Of a stretch of 64,000 nucleotides of DNA, positions 55,442 to 64,000 are shown piece after piece. Source of the stretch: Ustilago trichophora (taxonomy: Eukaryota > Basidiomycota > Ustilaginomycetes > Ustilaginales > Ustilaginaceae); NCBI GenBank assembly GCA_900323505.1, contig OOIN01000004.1, positions 1,364,001 to 1,428,000 on the forward strand, given 5' to 3'. The position numbers were made by a program, and so were the translations under genes. How positions within the stretch are numbered: the first letter of the stretch is position 1; each line of letters opens with the position of its first letter. The notes beneath the pieces are model-generated. The model made no database searches. It had not been told where the DNA came from and was given only the letters and a program-made list of their open reading frames with translations.

Positions 55442-56480
55442 CTAGTGATGTGTACAAACGAAAGAGGCATTCAGATCCTCGCCTTGGCGCACCCAGATGT
55501 CGGTCATGTCTTCTCCTGACTCGGATGTGAAGCGCTGTTTGAGGGGCCCGTTGACGCTGTGTGAGTCTGTTCTCACGCTTTGTTCCAATTCTGTTAAAAA
55601 GGCCACCAAAAGAGGCGCTTTCGACCTCAGTATTCTGAGCTTGCATGCTGAGAGGTCCAGGCGTCTCGCCAAACATCTGTTAGTTCTGCAAGCTCTGAGT
55701 GCGAGTCGGTCAGACAGCTTGCTTTCCGATGTGCAGGAAGAGAGGAAAGAGTCGATCCGCAGAGTTGCTGCTAGGGAGCTGCGGCTCTCAACAAATGACA
55801 CGTTCCTCTGGCGCGTTCTTTCGAAGCAAACAAGCCCTGACAATGCATCGTGCGTAAATGTGTACATCAGAAGAACCGTGCCCGCCATGGCTCTAGCTTC
55901 GTGAAATGAAGAAGCAGAGGCCCCGAACGCATCTCTGAGACACGCAGGATCATATCGCGAGAAGGGAGGGATACTGTACATCGAAGGGGATACTGACTAG
56001 GTTGTGAGTTCGCAGACTTGATTGATTCAGCGATCTTGACGACGCAAACCATTCGACGAGTGGTCATACTTACCTCTCGGATCCCGTTCGCGAAGCGGAG
56101 AGACGTGGCCTCATCTCTCCGGATGCCACATCGATCTAAGCTGTCGACATGTCCTGAGAGCTCCTTGTTCACGATGCGATAAGCTGTTGTCTTTTGATCT
56201 TTTAGCTGGTGCCGGATCCTGGCATCGATAGCTTGTTACGGGCATTGTGCACTTGCGGATCTCTAGAATCCAGCATGTGCTCTCGCCCCAGGCCAAGTAC
56301 CTGTCACACCGTGAAATGCTTATCTCAACGACAAGTCACAATCAGGCGATTCGGGATCGCCCAGACAGTGGCGCCGACGCACAGTCCGCACTGATGCATG
56401 ACAGACTGAAGGGTGCTCCGCAGTGTCTCGCGCTTGTCATGTATCAAGGACTTGAATGAGCAGGAGCCCCTCACGAACAT
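55442..56480 (-). CDS. Candidate unrecognised gene (3 exons: 56383-56480, 56074-56218, 55442-55996)
   Basis: Model built by eye on the minus strand. The 77-nt intron 55997-56073 has perfect GTAAGT and CTAG ends and keeps one frame open across both exons. Exon 2 (IRHQLKDQKTTAYRIVNKEL...GIRE) and exon 1 (SLIHDKRETLRSTLQSVMHQ) read as one continuous charged helix when joined by CT|GTGCGT (or CA|GTGCGG, 9 nt earlier) and CAG; both choices keep phase. The product would be ~262-265 aa: a helical N-terminal third and a neutral, Ser/Leu/Arg-rich C-terminal part ending FVCTHH. An AATATTTATAT box lies ~175 bp before the ATG on this strand. Family not recognised. The first exon is the least certain part. 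Convergent with BiP. Confidence 0.4.
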
Positions 56481-57092
56481 GCATCCACGAAGCTCTAGAC
56501 TGTGAGGCTGCTCGAAACGAGGTGATTTGTTGTTCAATCGACTTGTTAGATGCAAACAATCAAAGCAGAGGCGAAGCGCGAAACATTTCTGTGTCGACAG
56601 GACAAACCCTGTGCCGAACGATTCCAAAACCTTTGTTGCCGAGAGTCTGGTCGGATATAAATATTAACCGCAAGCCCTGATGGTGACGCATCCCCATCGT
56701 GCAGTGATGCTGAAGCATAGTCTTTTTTGAACAATCTTTCACGGGCCCAATCTGCTCTGTGTGAGCTTCCTCAACACCAACTACTCAACTTCTACTCACC
56801 ATTTCGAGACGGTCGCAGCACTCAAGTCGGGATTAGCCGAACCTGTCGACGCTGTGCCATAGCAAAGTGACTAGGCGCTCCCATCTGTCCTGAGGTGGTC
56901 GCTCCTGTGTATTCAATTGGCGAACTCTGAAGACCACGCCCTTTTGCAGGCACTCGTGTCAAGATTGGCTCGTCAATACACTTCTTCAAGATTCTATCAA
57001 CTCTGCTTTCGTCCATCACCACCTTGATCACCTTGCCTCTTCTCGTGTCTCACAGCCGGCTCGAGCAATTCCAACTTCAAGCATCCCGATCC

Positions 57093-59105
57093 ATGCTACG
57101 ACCCTTCGATCCCGATCTGCCGCTCTCCCTGCTGCCTCCAGCTACCAACGACAAGAATGTCGACACTGCCCAATTGCTGACCTTTATCACCCGTCTGTTT
57201 AATCCCCACATTCAAGACGGCTTCTACGTTCAAATTTGGATCTCTATGGGACTCGTTATAACCTTAACTATCCCGGCGAGCTTTGTAATCGGCCGCCGCA
57301 TCTTGCAGCGCCGAGCTTGGTTCCTCAAAATCTGGCCCGTCGCGAGTGGCACTTTCGTCATCCCTAATTCAGTCATGGCCTTCCTTGCTTGTCAAGCGGT
57401 CTTTGCGGTCGCATGGAGCGCTTACGCCTATATCACGGTCGAATACTACCGCATCCAAGCCTTCCAGCGACACTATTTTCTGTGGAAGATACTCGTTTGG
57501 TTTCCCCTCTGGCTTGGAGGCTGGTGGACCGCATTCGGTGTCCTCAGCGCTTTCCCGGACGCTTTGACACTCAAGAAGGAAGGCAGTCGACCGAAGCTCA
57601 TTCTGAGCCCTTTGGCGTTCAACTTCGCTTGCTATGCTGGGCCGTTTTTGCAGCTAGCCAGCATTCTTCCTCCTGCCATCTTGGCAGCTCGCACGCACAA
57701 CACCGCCATCGATGATTTTCACGCTTGGCGACACGCTGCCGAATTTGCTCAAGGGGGCCCTATTTCGGATGCCATGTTCGCAACAATTCATTCCAAAGCT
57801 CTCGAGCTTTGGCTCGACGTGACCAAGTCATATTGGTACATGACAATAGCCTTCACTTGCTGGGACGTGTGGGCTTTCATTTGCCTAATTGTGTATGTGC
57901 CCGTCGGTGCGCACACACTGTTGCGAATTAGGGCACAGCTGAAGATCGCAAGGAAGAAGGAGGCTCTCGTCAAGCCCGTCGTTCACGTCTCCTCGGCACG
58001 GAGCGGCGCAGAAGACGCCTGGAACCTCGAAGACCCCCAGCGAGAAGCTGTTTGGGATGCTGCGACCAGTCGTGTCTTCCCTTCGATGAAGGCCGAAGAC
58101 GCTCACCCTCAAGTTCTTTCAACGGCGTGCAAGACTGCCGAACAACGACGGGCTCAGATTCTTGAAAGTCTCTGCAGAAATCTCAACGTTCAGTACTACG
58201 GCATCAGCGCGGCCATCATCTGCTTCTTCGGTTCTTCTTCCATCTATGCTATCGCTGCTTACGATGGTGCTCGTAACAACAAGATTGCCTCAATCATTGT
58301 AATGGGCAATCTCTCTGCATCGTGGTCAATCTCTTTCTACGGTTCTTTGATCGTCCTCTGTATTTTCTGGCGTTCCTTCGACCCTTCCCTCAGCTTCGAC
58401 GTCTCGGACGAAGAACCACTCCCTATGGCCCCACGTTCTATGCTTTCTGCTATCAAGCGCCGTACTATGCCAATGAGCACTGTTGCCCGTAAAGCAGGCT
58501 CGGACCAGCAACATCATACGTCTCCCCTCGAACCTGACAGAGACAGGCCTGGAAATCCGATATCGCAAGGCCTGCAAGTCTATTCGGAAGAGTTGAAAGA
58601 GCCGCTTCCCGCCCAGACTAAAGATAGCAGTACAACGCTGTCACCGACCGAGGAGGCCGAGTCAGCTCGTAGCTCAACTTTTACTTCTTATATTCGGCTC
58701 GATGGTGACGTGCTTAAAGATACAGAGCCACCAAGCGCTGCAGCGACTGAAGAAGCATGCTTTGCCACGTCGTTCGGCAAGGTCCCCTTTCGTATACATG
58801 AGCGGGTCAAGTCAGACGCCATCAGATCCAGACCTTCCAGTGCCACGACGCGACCAAAGACAGATGTTGAAGACAATGAAGAGCTGAATGCGGTGCATCA
58901 TCACCGCAACTTGCTCCAAGAACACGGGTCCATGCACAACCCATCCGTATCAAGCTTTGGACAGTGGCGCTCGGACTTCTCGCTGAGATCATTCTCTTCG
59001 GCCAACACATTCGCAGCATCTCAGCGCACAAGTCCTTTTAGCAGAATCGAGACCTCAGCGCCGTCACAAGTCATCGAGATGAGCCGGTCCGAATCGATTC
59101 TCTGA
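57093..59105 (+). CDS. Orphan seven-transmembrane receptor-like protein
   Basis: 670 aa; the ATG at 57093 is the first in a frame that otherwise opens with TTG. Seven hydrophobic helices can be marked at about 47-67, 87-113, 129-152, 169-198, 247-276, 367-390 and 398-426. The helix 5-6 loop is long (~90 residues) with a basic start (RIRAQLKIARKKE). The C-terminal tail of ~245 residues is Ser/Thr/Pro-rich with many possible phosphorylation sites and no membrane segment. Topology (short N-terminus, 7TM, large third inner loop, long tail) is that of fungal GPCR-like receptors, and the layout recalls Ste3-type pheromone receptors, but no family signature is recognised. It could also be a transporter-like membrane protein. 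Confidence 0.72.
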   Translation: MLRPFDPDLPLSLLPPATNDKNVDTAQLLTFITRLFNPHIQDGFYVQIWISMGLVITLTIPASFVIGRRILQRRAWFLKIWPVASGTFVIPNSVMAFLACQAVFAVAWSAYAYITVEYYRIQAFQRHYFLWKILVWFPLWLGGWWTAFGVLSAFPDALTLKKEGSRPKLILSPLAFNFACYAGPFLQLASILPPAILAARTHNTAIDDFHAWRHAAEFAQGGPISDAMFATIHSKALELWLDVTKSYWYMTIAFTCWDVWAFICLIVYVPVGAHTLLRIRAQLKIARKKEALVKPVVHVSSARSGAEDAWNLEDPQREAVWDAATSRVFPSMKAEDAHPQVLSTACKTAEQRRAQILESLCRNLNVQYYGISAAIICFFGSSSIYAIAAYDGARNNKIASIIVMGNLSASWSISFYGSLIVLCIFWRSFDPSLSFDVSDEEPLPMAPRSMLSAIKRRTMPMSTVARKAGSDQQHHTSPLEPDRDRPGNPISQGLQVYSEELKEPLPAQTKDSSTTLSPTEEAESARSSTFTSYIRLDGDVLKDTEPPSAAATEEACFATSFGKVPFRIHERVKSDAIRSRPSSATTRPKTDVEDNEELNAVHHHRNLLQEHGSMHNPSVSSFGQWRSDFSLRSFSSANTFAASQRTSPFSRIETSAPSQVIEMSRSESIL

Positions 59106-59689
59106 GGCGGCTCAGTCCAGACGCGTCACCTGATGCAGGGACGGCGCAGGATCTTCCAATCCTCGACATTCAGGGGAAGTGTTGCATTCCAACGAGCTCG
59201 CATCCTACATCATCCCATGATCGCCAAGCTGAGCGACCCAACGGCAAAGCAGGCATCGAAGGGGCCGACCTTGGAGCTGAGCATGCCGAAGCATTGATGA
59301 AAGCAAGCATCGCACGCATTGTCGACAAAACAACGTCGATCACAGACATTTGATCACACTTTCACTGGTATGATCGTGCTCGAACAGCGAGTGCATCACT
59401 TTACCATCCCTTCCGTGGAAGACTTTCGATTTCACTGCTTGGCTGAGTTGGCCGCCGAGCACGCTCTTTCCCCATTCCCATCATTCCGCTACACTGCCTT
59501 TCTCGATCTATAGAACTTCAAAGCATACTCACTCTCTTTCCGCTCAATATGTTGATACCCGGTGTAAATGATTCGGTTGAAAAATTGCAAATTGTGACAG
59601 TGTTGAGAAATTGCGTGTGGCGCATTGGTATATTGATGGCCGTTCAATCATTGGCCGGAGAAGCTGTGTAATCTTGAATACTCAGAGGC
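59106..59689. other. Intergenic, convergent 3' regions
   Basis: 584 bp between the stops of the 7TM gene and the ankyrin gene. A 64-codon frame (59319-59513) is open but has no recognised content. Confidence 0.6.
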
Positions 59690-60424
59690 CTACGCGGAGT
59701 CGGCAGCATTGGAGTTGTTCGGCAAGTTCATGCCTTCGACAATTTGACGTAGAACCGACTCGCTGACGAGGGTGCGCAATTCATCTTCTGGGTCAAATCC
59801 TTCCCGCTCGGCTCTTGTCATGATCTCTCCGACTCTTGCCATGAGCTGCTCTGTTTGTGCGTCAAGTCTGGCATCCTCTGCAGCTTGTTCCTCAGGCGTC
59901 AGATCGGTTGCTCGGGGGACGCCGTTCTCATCCTCGTCCACGGCGGCTGCAGCCGCGTCGTCATCCTCATCATCTTGCTGCTCCAACGACTCCCCTGTGA
60001 CGGAAGCGATGTATTGCGCCAACTCCACATGCTCGTTTTCCAGCGCCTGCTGTGCCGGTGTGAGCCCCTCCGAGTTTTTGTGCTGAGCATCGGCCTTGAA
60101 CTCCTCGATCAGGCAACGCGCGCTTTCGACCGTTTCGCAGACGAACAGCGGTGTGTCCAGATCAGAGTCCGTCGTATTGACAGCATTCGAAGGCGCAGAA
60201 GGATGTGTGAGGAGGTATCGGAGGATTTCGAGGTGACCGTAGGATGCGGCGGCGTGCAAAGGAGTGTAGGTGAACTCGTCCGCAGCAACGGGGGAGGTAC
60301 CCTCGATGTCAACACACTCCTTGACACGTTCGAGATCTCCTTCTCCGGCAGCTATCCAGATGTTCTTGCCTGCCGAAGAAGCAGCACCTGCCGAGGATCG
60401 GTCAAGACTTGTTGGTACTGGCAT
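59690..60424 (-). CDS. Ankyrin-repeat protein (Yar1-like)
   Basis: 244 aa from the ATG at 60424 (MPVPTSLDRSS); ATGs at 60511 and 60502 would add 26-29 residues. After a short N-terminus, ankyrin repeats run from about residue 20 to 150: IWIAAGEGDLERVKECVD, FTYTPLHAAASYGHLEILRY, DTPLFVCETVESARCLIEEF and KNSEGLTPAQQALENEHVEL. An acidic Asp-rich stretch (~150-165) and a C-terminal helix follow. Length and layout (few ankyrin repeats then acidic/helical end) resemble Yar1 and similar small fungal ankyrin proteins; Yar1 chaperones ribosomal protein Rps3. That function is inference. Divergent from ELF1 with 314 bp between starts. Confidence 0.82.
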   Translation of the reverse strand: MPVPTSLDRSSAGAASSAGKNIWIAAGEGDLERVKECVDIEGTSPVAADEFTYTPLHAAASYGHLEILRYLLTHPSAPSNAVNTTDSDLDTPLFVCETVESARCLIEEFKADAQHKNSEGLTPAQQALENEHVELAQYIASVTGESLEQQDDEDDDAAAAAVDEDENGVPRATDLTPEEQAAEDARLDAQTEQLMARVGEIMTRAEREGFDPEDELRTLVSESVLRQIVEGMNLPNNSNAADSA

Positions 60425-60738
60425 CTTGTATGCACTTCTGTGGTGTGGAAACCGTTGTTGTGACCGAGCGTCGTGTCGAGGGTGGCAAAGCAAGAAGGCC
60501 ATGTTGGACATTCGAGCGTCAAAGAAGGTTTTGAAGCTCAAGAGAAGCTCAAATTTGGATTATGTTCTGATTACTAAGCAAACAAAAAATGCGGAATTCG
60601 GTCAAAGTTGTTGTGCGGGGTCCCTGGCGACAGCAACTTTTGACGTTTGCACAAATATAGCCTTTGTATCACAGCTTCTTATCGTCGCCTCGACTCTATT
60701 GTGGGCCCGGATCACAGTCGCTGCAACTCACATTCAAA

Positions 60739-61183
60739 ATGGGAAAGAGAAAGTCGTCAAGTAAGAAGCCTGGTGGCTCCAAGAAGCCGCCTCCGCTCGG
60801 TAAGTAGCCTCTCACAGCTGCGAAGATTGGTACGATATACGCAAAACTGACCCTTTCTCCACTCTGGTGCTATGCATAACAGACACGGTCTTCACATGCC
60901 TCTTCTGCAACCACGAAAAAGCTGTCTCTTGCAAGATGTGAGTTTGATCGCACATGCGAAAAGCACTTGTCGAGGTCCAATAATGCTGACCAGATCCTTC
61001 TGCGTTACCAACAACACTGGCACGTCGCGCAACAGTGACGAGAAGGCAAGAATCGGATACCTCTCATGCAAGATTTGCGGCCAGAAGTTCTCAGCAGACA
61101 CGAACCCCTTGGATCAGCCCATCGACGTCTACTCGCTCTGGATCGACGCTTGTGAGGATGTCGCAAATGAACAGGACCGCTAG
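60739..61183 (+). CDS. ELF1: Transcription elongation factor Elf1 (3 exons: 60739-60799, 60883-60937, 60994-61183)
   Basis: Small zinc protein that binds RNA polymerase II during elongation through chromatin. Splicing at GTAAGT/CAG and GTGAGT/CAG gives 101 aa: a basic N-terminus (MGKRKSSSKKPGG), the zinc pair Cys26-x2-Cys29 in TCLFCNHEKAVSC, and Cys64-x2-Cys67 in YLSCKICGQKFS, then LDQPIDVYSLWIDACEDV, matching yeast Elf1/ELOF1 in order and spacing. Two of the three exons are under 65 nt. The second intron is only 56 nt. Confidence 0.95.
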
Positions 61184-63466
61184 TTCTTTCCCAATCACCT
61201 GGCCCCATCTACTCGCAATATCGACGGATCAGATTCGCTTCGCCCGTCCTACAGCCTGACGGCTTGACGATCCACTCCAACGCGTTGAACGCCATACTCT
61301 GCATGGCTACGTTGTAACTTTCAACGCCGACATTCGAGTCTTTTGGCCCGCTTTGTTGTTCATCAACTCACAGCTCCACCATCAACCCTTACGCATCCGT
61401 GCTTTTCACCATCTTCCGGCTCCGTCTATACCGACTCTGTACTTCTATGCAATGCATTCCGCTCTCAGAACACACACGCACATATTCACCGTCGCATCTG
61501 ATCGTGAACTGGAGAATCAGACCGTCTGGCGTAACAGGGTAAGATTGCTCATCGGGCGGATCAATCATCATAGATAGGCTCCGGTCTGGCTGACGTGGAT
61601 ATGATCAGAAAAGACTCAGCCCCAATAACCTCATCTCAACAGGACGGATCAGCGCTGTTGCGGGTGCCGTCTTTAGAATTGCTCAACTACAAGTCTTGGC
61701 TACAGCACCGGGGTGGGCTCTTTTCGCTCCAATGCGGGACATTGTGAATCCAGCAGATCGGATCAACTCTCTGGGTCGCCAGCACAGCCTGCGCATGGAC
61801 GGTACTCCTCGAAGCTTTGCTGTCTGGTGGATGTCATGATCAAGCGAATGCCGTCATGCGGGCAAGATTCAAGTGCAAGCATGAGTTGAGCACAGCCCTT
61901 CGAAACAGGCCGATGTGAAACCTGGTTCGATCGCAACAGAGCTGCGCTTGCATGGATGTCGCTGGCGCGCTGCCAGCACTTACTCCGGGTGGCGAAAGGT
62001 GAAAGAGTAACCCAACTTGCGACCATACTGTCGGAGTGGTTGACAGAGACCTGGGCAAGCATAGCCAGTTGTCATCCACCTCAACAGCACCCCGACATTC
62101 GCACTCTGGAGTCCATCGCTTCCCACACAGACGATCACTGGGCTTCCTTTCGGGAAGATAAGGCGCCAAAGAGAAGGCAATTGGTGACAGATTGACATGG
62201 GGCGTCTCCGTTGACAGTTGGTGGCCAAACCCTAGCATCGAGTGTGCGTGTTAAGCTGTGTACAAGTTTATGTCTGGTTCACTTTGGCTTGTGCTCGAAC
62301 GCCATTTAGGTTGCTTGGCAAAGGGCTTGAAGTCTGCGCTTAGGGCCTTCGCAAGGAAGCGAACCTCTTCACCAAATCGGCGATCCAGGCTACTGGCCAG
62401 CTTTGCAGCTCGTCGTGACCCACAATCCCTCCGAAGCGCGAGAAACCGGATTGCAAGCTGCGAGCGCATGGATCCGCTGCTTGATGATGAAAGACAAGCT
62501 TGCGCTCCGAACTGAAAGCACTTGAGGATTTGGGATGCAGCAGATCGAAGTCTACATCGACCTGCAGGATAAATTTGAATTTCAATGACTTGAATTTTGC
62601 CTGCACCCGACCCCTATCACCGCGCAACATTACGACAATTCAAACCCAACACAACAGACCAGATTGGGTGCTATAAATGAGGATTTCTGTATGGATCGGC
62701 TCGGATAAGACTACAGTAGTAGGCGAGCGAGAAGGGGAAAAAAAAAGAAAAAAAAAGAAAGAAAAAAAGCACAGCCTCATGTTGACCTTGCGGCCAACGG
62801 CTTGATTGTGATCGATTATCCGCTTCACACTTTGAATTGAAAACAGAAAAATCGTGATGCCGTGTCTCTGAAAATCACGGGTCCAGGGGCGCGCAAAGAA
62901 GTCTCAGATGAGTGGCGGGCCGACGAAAGAAGAATAACGAAACAAAACACTAAGAGGTGGCCCCTGCGGTGCGTTCGCGGGAGAGAAAGAGCAAGATCTC
63001 ATCGCTACGGTCTTCTGCTCGTAGAGCGGGTCAGATGGCTCAACTTCTAAGTAACTCGCGAGCAGCGTCCCTTTCGCCTTGATTTTTCCCGTCTATCTGC
63101 GCACGCTTCATCTACGGCAGGCAAAAAGGCGTCTCGGAAATAGCTCACAACCAAACATTCGGCACGGCAGAGGGAGTGAAAGGCAAAGTTCATGGTGGTA
63201 TTGCAAAACCAAAAGAAAGAGCAGGTGCATTCCGACTTCCTTGGATGGAAAGCTCGGAAGAGCGAATCATAGAAAAGAAGAGATAGTGACGGTTGGTTTT
63301 GGAGAAGTATGGACAGACAACATGATGTTGAAGTGGAAGAAAGCGAAAGAGAGAGGCGAACGGAACAAGGCAGGCTGGAGGTCGCGTTTCGGGTAAATTT
63401 GCCATTGCAAGGTTCGCTGATCCATCTTGGACTCCAGATGCTGGGAAAGATGGTTGGCTAAGCCAT
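61184..63466. other. Intergenic, 2.3 kb
   Basis: ELF1 3' UTR at the left and the 3' UTR of the GPI-protein gene at the right. Between them several minus-strand frames (e.g. 62340-62630 and 62251-62469) are open and read as plausible but unrecognised peptides; no splice pair joins them. A TATAAAT box occurs at 62674 and an A/G-rich tract at 62737-62769. Confidence 0.5.
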
Positions 63467-64000
63467 TTAAAGGAAAGGGAGGAGGGCACCGGCGAGGGCG
63501 ATGACGGAGAGACCGGCGGTAGCGGGCGAGAAGGCGGCGGCGGCGTTGGGGGCGCGCGACGAAGTCTGAGCGGGAGCCGAGCCGGTAGAGGTCATGCTCT
63601 GGCTGGTAGAGCTCGAGGCACGCGACGAAGAAGAGGCAGCAGCCGAGCTGGAGCTGGAGCTGGCGGCAGCCGACGAGGACGAAGCACGCGAAGAGGTGGC
63701 AGAGGCCGACGAGGAAGAAGCAGAGGCGCTCGACGAAGACGAGACAGAGGCGCTCGAAGAGGCAGCGCCGTTCAGGCAGGCGCTGTTCGACGATGGAAGG
63801 ACAACAAGGGGCGAAGCGTAGTTGGTGGTACCGGTGCCGTCGCTGATGGCAATGGTGATGTTGGTGCCCGAGGCGACATCGACGTTCCAGACGTAGCTGC
63901 CCGAGGCGCCAGTCTGGTCGGGGAGGCTCTTGATGGGGGCAGCAGAGACCTGGCCACCGGGGAGGATGAAGATGCGGACGGTACCCTCAGCGTTGGACCA
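63467..64000 (-). CDS. Ser-rich GPI-anchored cell-wall protein (3' part; 5' end beyond the window)
   Basis: 177 codons plus TAA are visible, open to the right edge. The N-terminal part seen (EGTVRIFILPGGQVSAAPIK, then SLPDQTGASGSYVWNVDV and TNITIAISDGTG) resembles the beta-sandwich Kre9/Knh1-like domain found in many basidiomycete surface proteins. A ~70-residue Ser/Ala stalk follows a lone Cys. The end (FSPATAGLSVIALAGALLPFL) is a hydrophobic GPI-attachment signal, with the omega site probably near the Asn-Ala-Ala-Ala before it. The signal peptide and start lie outside the window. No catalytic motif is visible, so a structural or adhesive wall role is inferred. Confidence 0.85.
   Translation of the reverse strand, partial: WSNAEGTVRIFILPGGQVSAAPIKSLPDQTGASGSYVWNVDVASGTNITIAISDGTGTTNYASPLVVLPSSNSACLNGAASSSASVSSSSSASASSSSASATSSRASSSSAAASSSSSSAAASSSSRASSSTSQSMTSTGSAPAQTSSRAPNAAAAFSPATAGLSVIALAGALLPFL

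Noticed and set aside
55497..55904. 135-codon plus-strand ORF opposite the candidate gene
   Set aside because: Reads as helical, but has no splice or promoter support, and the minus strand has a perfect in-frame intron. Kept as the competing hypothesis, not as a feature.
61840..62238. 132-codon minus-strand ORF
   Set aside because: Has an ATG but no recognised content or splice-supported extension, and overlaps other equally long frames.

Overview
The window is nuclear DNA from a smut-type basidiomycete (Ustilaginales, Ustilago/Sporisorium/Moesziomyces-like). This is inferred from the gene set and architecture: long, mostly intronless ORFs mixed with small genes that carry short GTAAGT/CAG introns, no operons, and 5' leaders rich in CT and ATCC repeats. 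No mobile element, CRISPR array, rRNA or convincing tRNA was seen.

Layout. 1-534: start of a YND1-type apyrase, running off the left edge. 535-6178: gene-poor stretch with simple repeats. 6179-11987: a Ras GTPase, a Csm1/Pcs1 monopolin subunit, a MOSC (mARC-like) protein and ALG13. 13830-18290: a 1486-aa single-pass membrane protein. 21132-31598: a small mitochondrial-looking protein, a Ubc4/5 E2 enzyme and a 2247-aa SANT corepressor (Snt1/NCoR type). 32001-32884: Elongin C, split over tiny exons. 34177-38715: a 1122-aa methyltransferase and exosome subunit Rrp45. 40510-44709: a GRGGAGN-repeat (DUF3602-like) protein, the myosin essential light chain Cdc4/Mlc1 and ATP synthase subunit g. 44992-51896: a leucine-rich-repeat protein, a secreted S1/P1 nuclease, a nucleoside hydrolase and a WBP4-like U1-type zinc-finger protein. 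53178-55247: BiP/Kar2. 55442-56480: a probable unrecognised three-exon gene. 57093-61183: an orphan seven-helix protein, an ankyrin protein and Elf1. 63467-64000: C-terminal half of a Ser-rich GPI-anchored wall protein, running off the right edge.

Most of the genes are housekeeping (ubiquitin, transcription, RNA decay, glycosylation, cytokinesis, ER folding, respiration). Several pairs are divergent and share short promoters: MOSC/ALG13, Mlc1/ATP20, LRR/nuclease, nucleoside hydrolase/WBP4-like, ankyrin/Elf1. Several are convergent with very short 3' spacers, including nuclease/nucleoside hydrolase with 101 bp. That last pair could form a nucleic-acid scavenging route.

The least explained items are the 1486-aa protein with six Gly/Ala-rich hydrophobic patches in its tail, the orphan 7TM protein, the methyltransferase set in disordered sequence, the candidate gene at 55442-56480 and a dispersed TACTGTA/TACAGTA palindrome. 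I saw no clearly new defence, secretion or mobile system. Gene models with introns were assembled by eye from splice signals, frame continuity and family match; long ORF starts were moved to the first suitable ATG.
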